From: Candidatus Bathyarchaeota archaeon
GTDB taxonomy: Archaea > Thermoproteota > Bathyarchaeia > 40CM-2-53-6
Length of the DNA: 6,364 nucleotides
Assembly (NCBI GenBank): GCA_005882955.1
Contig: VBBB01000040.1
Coordinates: 1 to 6,364 of the forward strand
Direction: 5' to 3'
Below, one piece after another: positions 4,782 to 6,364 of this stretch. Position 1 is the stretch's first letter. The number at the start of each line of letters is the position of its first letter. The notes below the pieces were generated by a model. That model was not told the origin of the DNA. It was given only the letters and a program-made list of their open reading frames with translations, and ran no database searches. The translations under genes were made by a program, and so were the position numbers.

Positions 4782-4785
4782 GGAG
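4782..4785 (+). promoter_or_regulatory. Ribosome binding site deciding the amidase start
   Basis: GGAG lies nine bases before ATG 4795. It supports that ATG over the out-of-frame ATG at 4787 and over the in-frame ATG three codons later (4804). Confidence 0.5.
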
Positions 4786-4794
4786 AATGGGTCT

Positions 4795-6364
4795 ATGTCA
4801 GACATGACAGCCCAAGAAATAGAGAAACCAGGGAAGAAAGTTTCGCGAAGAGAATTTCTAAAATATGGCGCGGTAGCAGCGGCCGTCGCAGCCAGCTCAG
4901 CCACAATCTTAGGGTCAATCCCAGAAATTCGACAAGAAACCGTAACGCCCACTAGACTCCCTCAGACTGGGCCCGCATCGAGTATCGAAGAGATAACTAT
5001 CGCCCAGATCCAGTCAATGTTTGCAGCCGGGACCCTAACAGCCAAGTCATTAGTCAACAGTTACTTGTCCCGTATCACAGCGCTCGACCAGAACGGCCCA
5101 CAACTCAACTCAATCCTTCAAGTCAACCCAGACGCTCTCACCATCGCCGGCCAAATCGACCAGATGCGTCAATCAGGAACTGTCCTAGGTCCGATGATGG
5201 GAATACCGATCCTCTTGAAAGACAACGTCGATACGCATGATCAGATGCAGACGGCCGCGGGCTCGCTCGCGCTAGTCGGGACCCCAGCACTCCAAGACTC
5301 GACGGTCGCGGCGAATCTGAGAAAGGCTGGAGCCATAATTCTCGGGAAGACGAACCTGAGCGAATGGGCCAACTTCCGCTCGTTCTTCTCGTCTAGCGGC
5401 TGGTCCGGACGCGGGGGCCAATGCAACATGCCCTACGCTCTCGACCGGAACCCATGCGGATCCAGCTCGGGATCAGGAGCAGCAGCATCGGGCAACCTCG
5501 CCACAGTCTCCATAGGAACGGAGACGGACGGGAGCATCGTCTGTCCCGCCAACCATAACGGCGTAGTGGGCATCAAACCTACCGTTGGACTGGTCAGCCG
5601 TGCAGGAATCATACCGATATCACACACCCAAGACACAGCGGGTCCACACGCGCGGACGGTGATGGATGCAGCGATTGTCCTTGACGCGATCGCTCAGCGG
5701 TCACCCGACCCGCGAGACCCCGCGACAAGCACGAGCCCGATAGGCAAGCAGGGTCAAAAACGACCGAAGCTACCAGCTAGCTATGCTGCCTTCGTCAACC
5801 CCAAGGGGCTGAACGGTTCAAGAATCGGCGTTTCCCGGGATTTTGAAGGATTCAGTCCAAAGCTGGATGCAGTGTTCGAGCAGTCATTGACCGCTATGTC
5901 GAACGCGGGGGCGACTCTTGTGGACGTGTTCTTCCCGCACTTCTCGGACATTTTCAGTGGACTCAATGAATTCACGGTGCTTCTCTTCGACTTCAAGATC
6001 GACATACAGAACTATCTCGCGACCCGAACCGGCGTACCAACGGCAAGTGGAACCCTTGCTGACCTGATTGCCTTCAACAACGCCCACGCAGCTCAGGAGA
6101 TGCCATTCTTTGGGCAGGAAATCTTCGAGCTTGCCGAGACATTCAGCTCGGACCCCAACGCAACACAACCTTTGGGGATGTCGTACAATCAGGCAATTGC
6201 GGCGGACATACTGTTTGGCGCCAAGGAGGGCATCGACATGCTCTTGAGCGAATTCAATCTAGACGCGATAGTGGCCCCAACGGATAACCCGTCGTGGCCC
6301 ACGGACTTGATCAATGGCGACCACTTTGTCGTAGGCAGCTCGTCACCCCCAGCAATCGTTGGCT
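4795..6364 (+). CDS. Tat-exported amidase, amidase-signature family, 3' end outside window
   Basis: The frame is open from ATG 4795 to the window edge (523 full codons). It begins with a twin-arginine signal: SRREFLK with R18 R19, then an Ala-rich hydrophobic stretch at about residues 25-40. No clear AxA site or lipobox is seen, so it may stay anchored. From about residue 60 it is an amidase-signature (AS) hydrolase, which cleaves C-N amide bonds. The Ser-cisSer-Lys triad is complete: K142 in LLKDN, cis-Ser S223 in PCGSSSGSGAA, and nucleophile S247 in GTETDGSI, the same spacing (24) between the two serines as in FAAH. GVVGIKPTVGLVS and late IVAPTDNPSWPTD also fit the family. Typical members of this exported type are about 530-570 residues, so only a short tail should be missing. 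Substrate cannot be told from sequence. It is not GatA: it is exported and no gatB/gatC lies in view. Confidence 0.92.
   Translation, partial: MSDMTAQEIEKPGKKVSRREFLKYGAVAAAVAASSATILGSIPEIRQETVTPTRLPQTGPASSIEEITIAQIQSMFAAGTLTAKSLVNSYLSRITALDQNGPQLNSILQVNPDALTIAGQIDQMRQSGTVLGPMMGIPILLKDNVDTHDQMQTAAGSLALVGTPALQDSTVAANLRKAGAIILGKTNLSEWANFRSFFSSSGWSGRGGQCNMPYALDRNPCGSSSGSGAAASGNLATVSIGTETDGSIVCPANHNGVVGIKPTVGLVSRAGIIPISHTQDTAGPHARTVMDAAIVLDAIAQRSPDPRDPATSTSPIGKQGQKRPKLPASYAAFVNPKGLNGSRIGVSRDFEGFSPKLDAVFEQSLTAMSNAGATLVDVFFPHFSDIFSGLNEFTVLLFDFKIDIQNYLATRTGVPTASGTLADLIAFNNAHAAQEMPFFGQEIFELAETFSSDPNATQPLGMSYNQAIAADILFGAKEGIDMLLSEFNLDAIVAPTDNPSWPTDLINGDHFVVGSSSPPAIVG

Overview
The window reads as chromosomal DNA from an archaeon, most likely an uncultivated soil or sediment lineage of the Thermoproteota/Thaumarchaeota/Bathyarchaeia type. 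The strongest evidence is a minus-strand tRNA-Gly(UCC) gene at 3291-3411. It becomes a fully canonical cloverleaf only after removal of two short introns at non-standard positions, each inside a bulge-helix-bulge (BHB) type context, which is an archaeal splicing signal. Other support comes from archaeal-style surface repeat modules, an AqpM-like selectivity filter in the aquaporin, and a TATA-like box ahead of the amidase. The lineage itself is inference.

Layout. (1) 1-2378, plus strand: a secreted-type protein of tandem Ig-like modules of about 105-110 residues, already open at the left edge. Its frame is interrupted by an in-frame TAA (1673-1675) where the other modules have Tyr, and about 85 bp later by a frameshift near 1760-1766 that looks like an 8-bp loss. 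It therefore exists as two ORF pieces. (2) 2379-3290: a poorly coding stretch with a small two-helix membrane protein candidate (2555-2764), a possible PIN-domain C-terminal remnant (2734-2874), several short palindromes and repeats, and no other convincing gene. (3) 3291-3411, minus strand: the two-intron tRNA-Gly. (4) 3534-4650, plus strand: a two-gene overlapping operon of a MIP-family channel and a thioredoxin-type arsenate reductase (ArsC). (5) 4795 to the right edge: a Tat-exported amidase-signature enzyme with its catalytic triad intact, cut off by the window end.

How the genes work together. The channel and arsC overlap by 35 bp, and an upstream in-frame stop forces arsC to start inside the channel gene, so the two are almost certainly co-expressed. 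The natural reading is arsenate detoxification: ArsC reduces arsenate to arsenite and the channel lets arsenite leave down its gradient, as described for aqpS-arsC in Sinorhizobium. The amidase appears to have its own promoter and acts outside the membrane. The most unusual items are the doubly interrupted tRNA, in which each intron ends in a copy of the 5' strand of a neighbouring tRNA stem, and the archaeal channel/ArsC pair.
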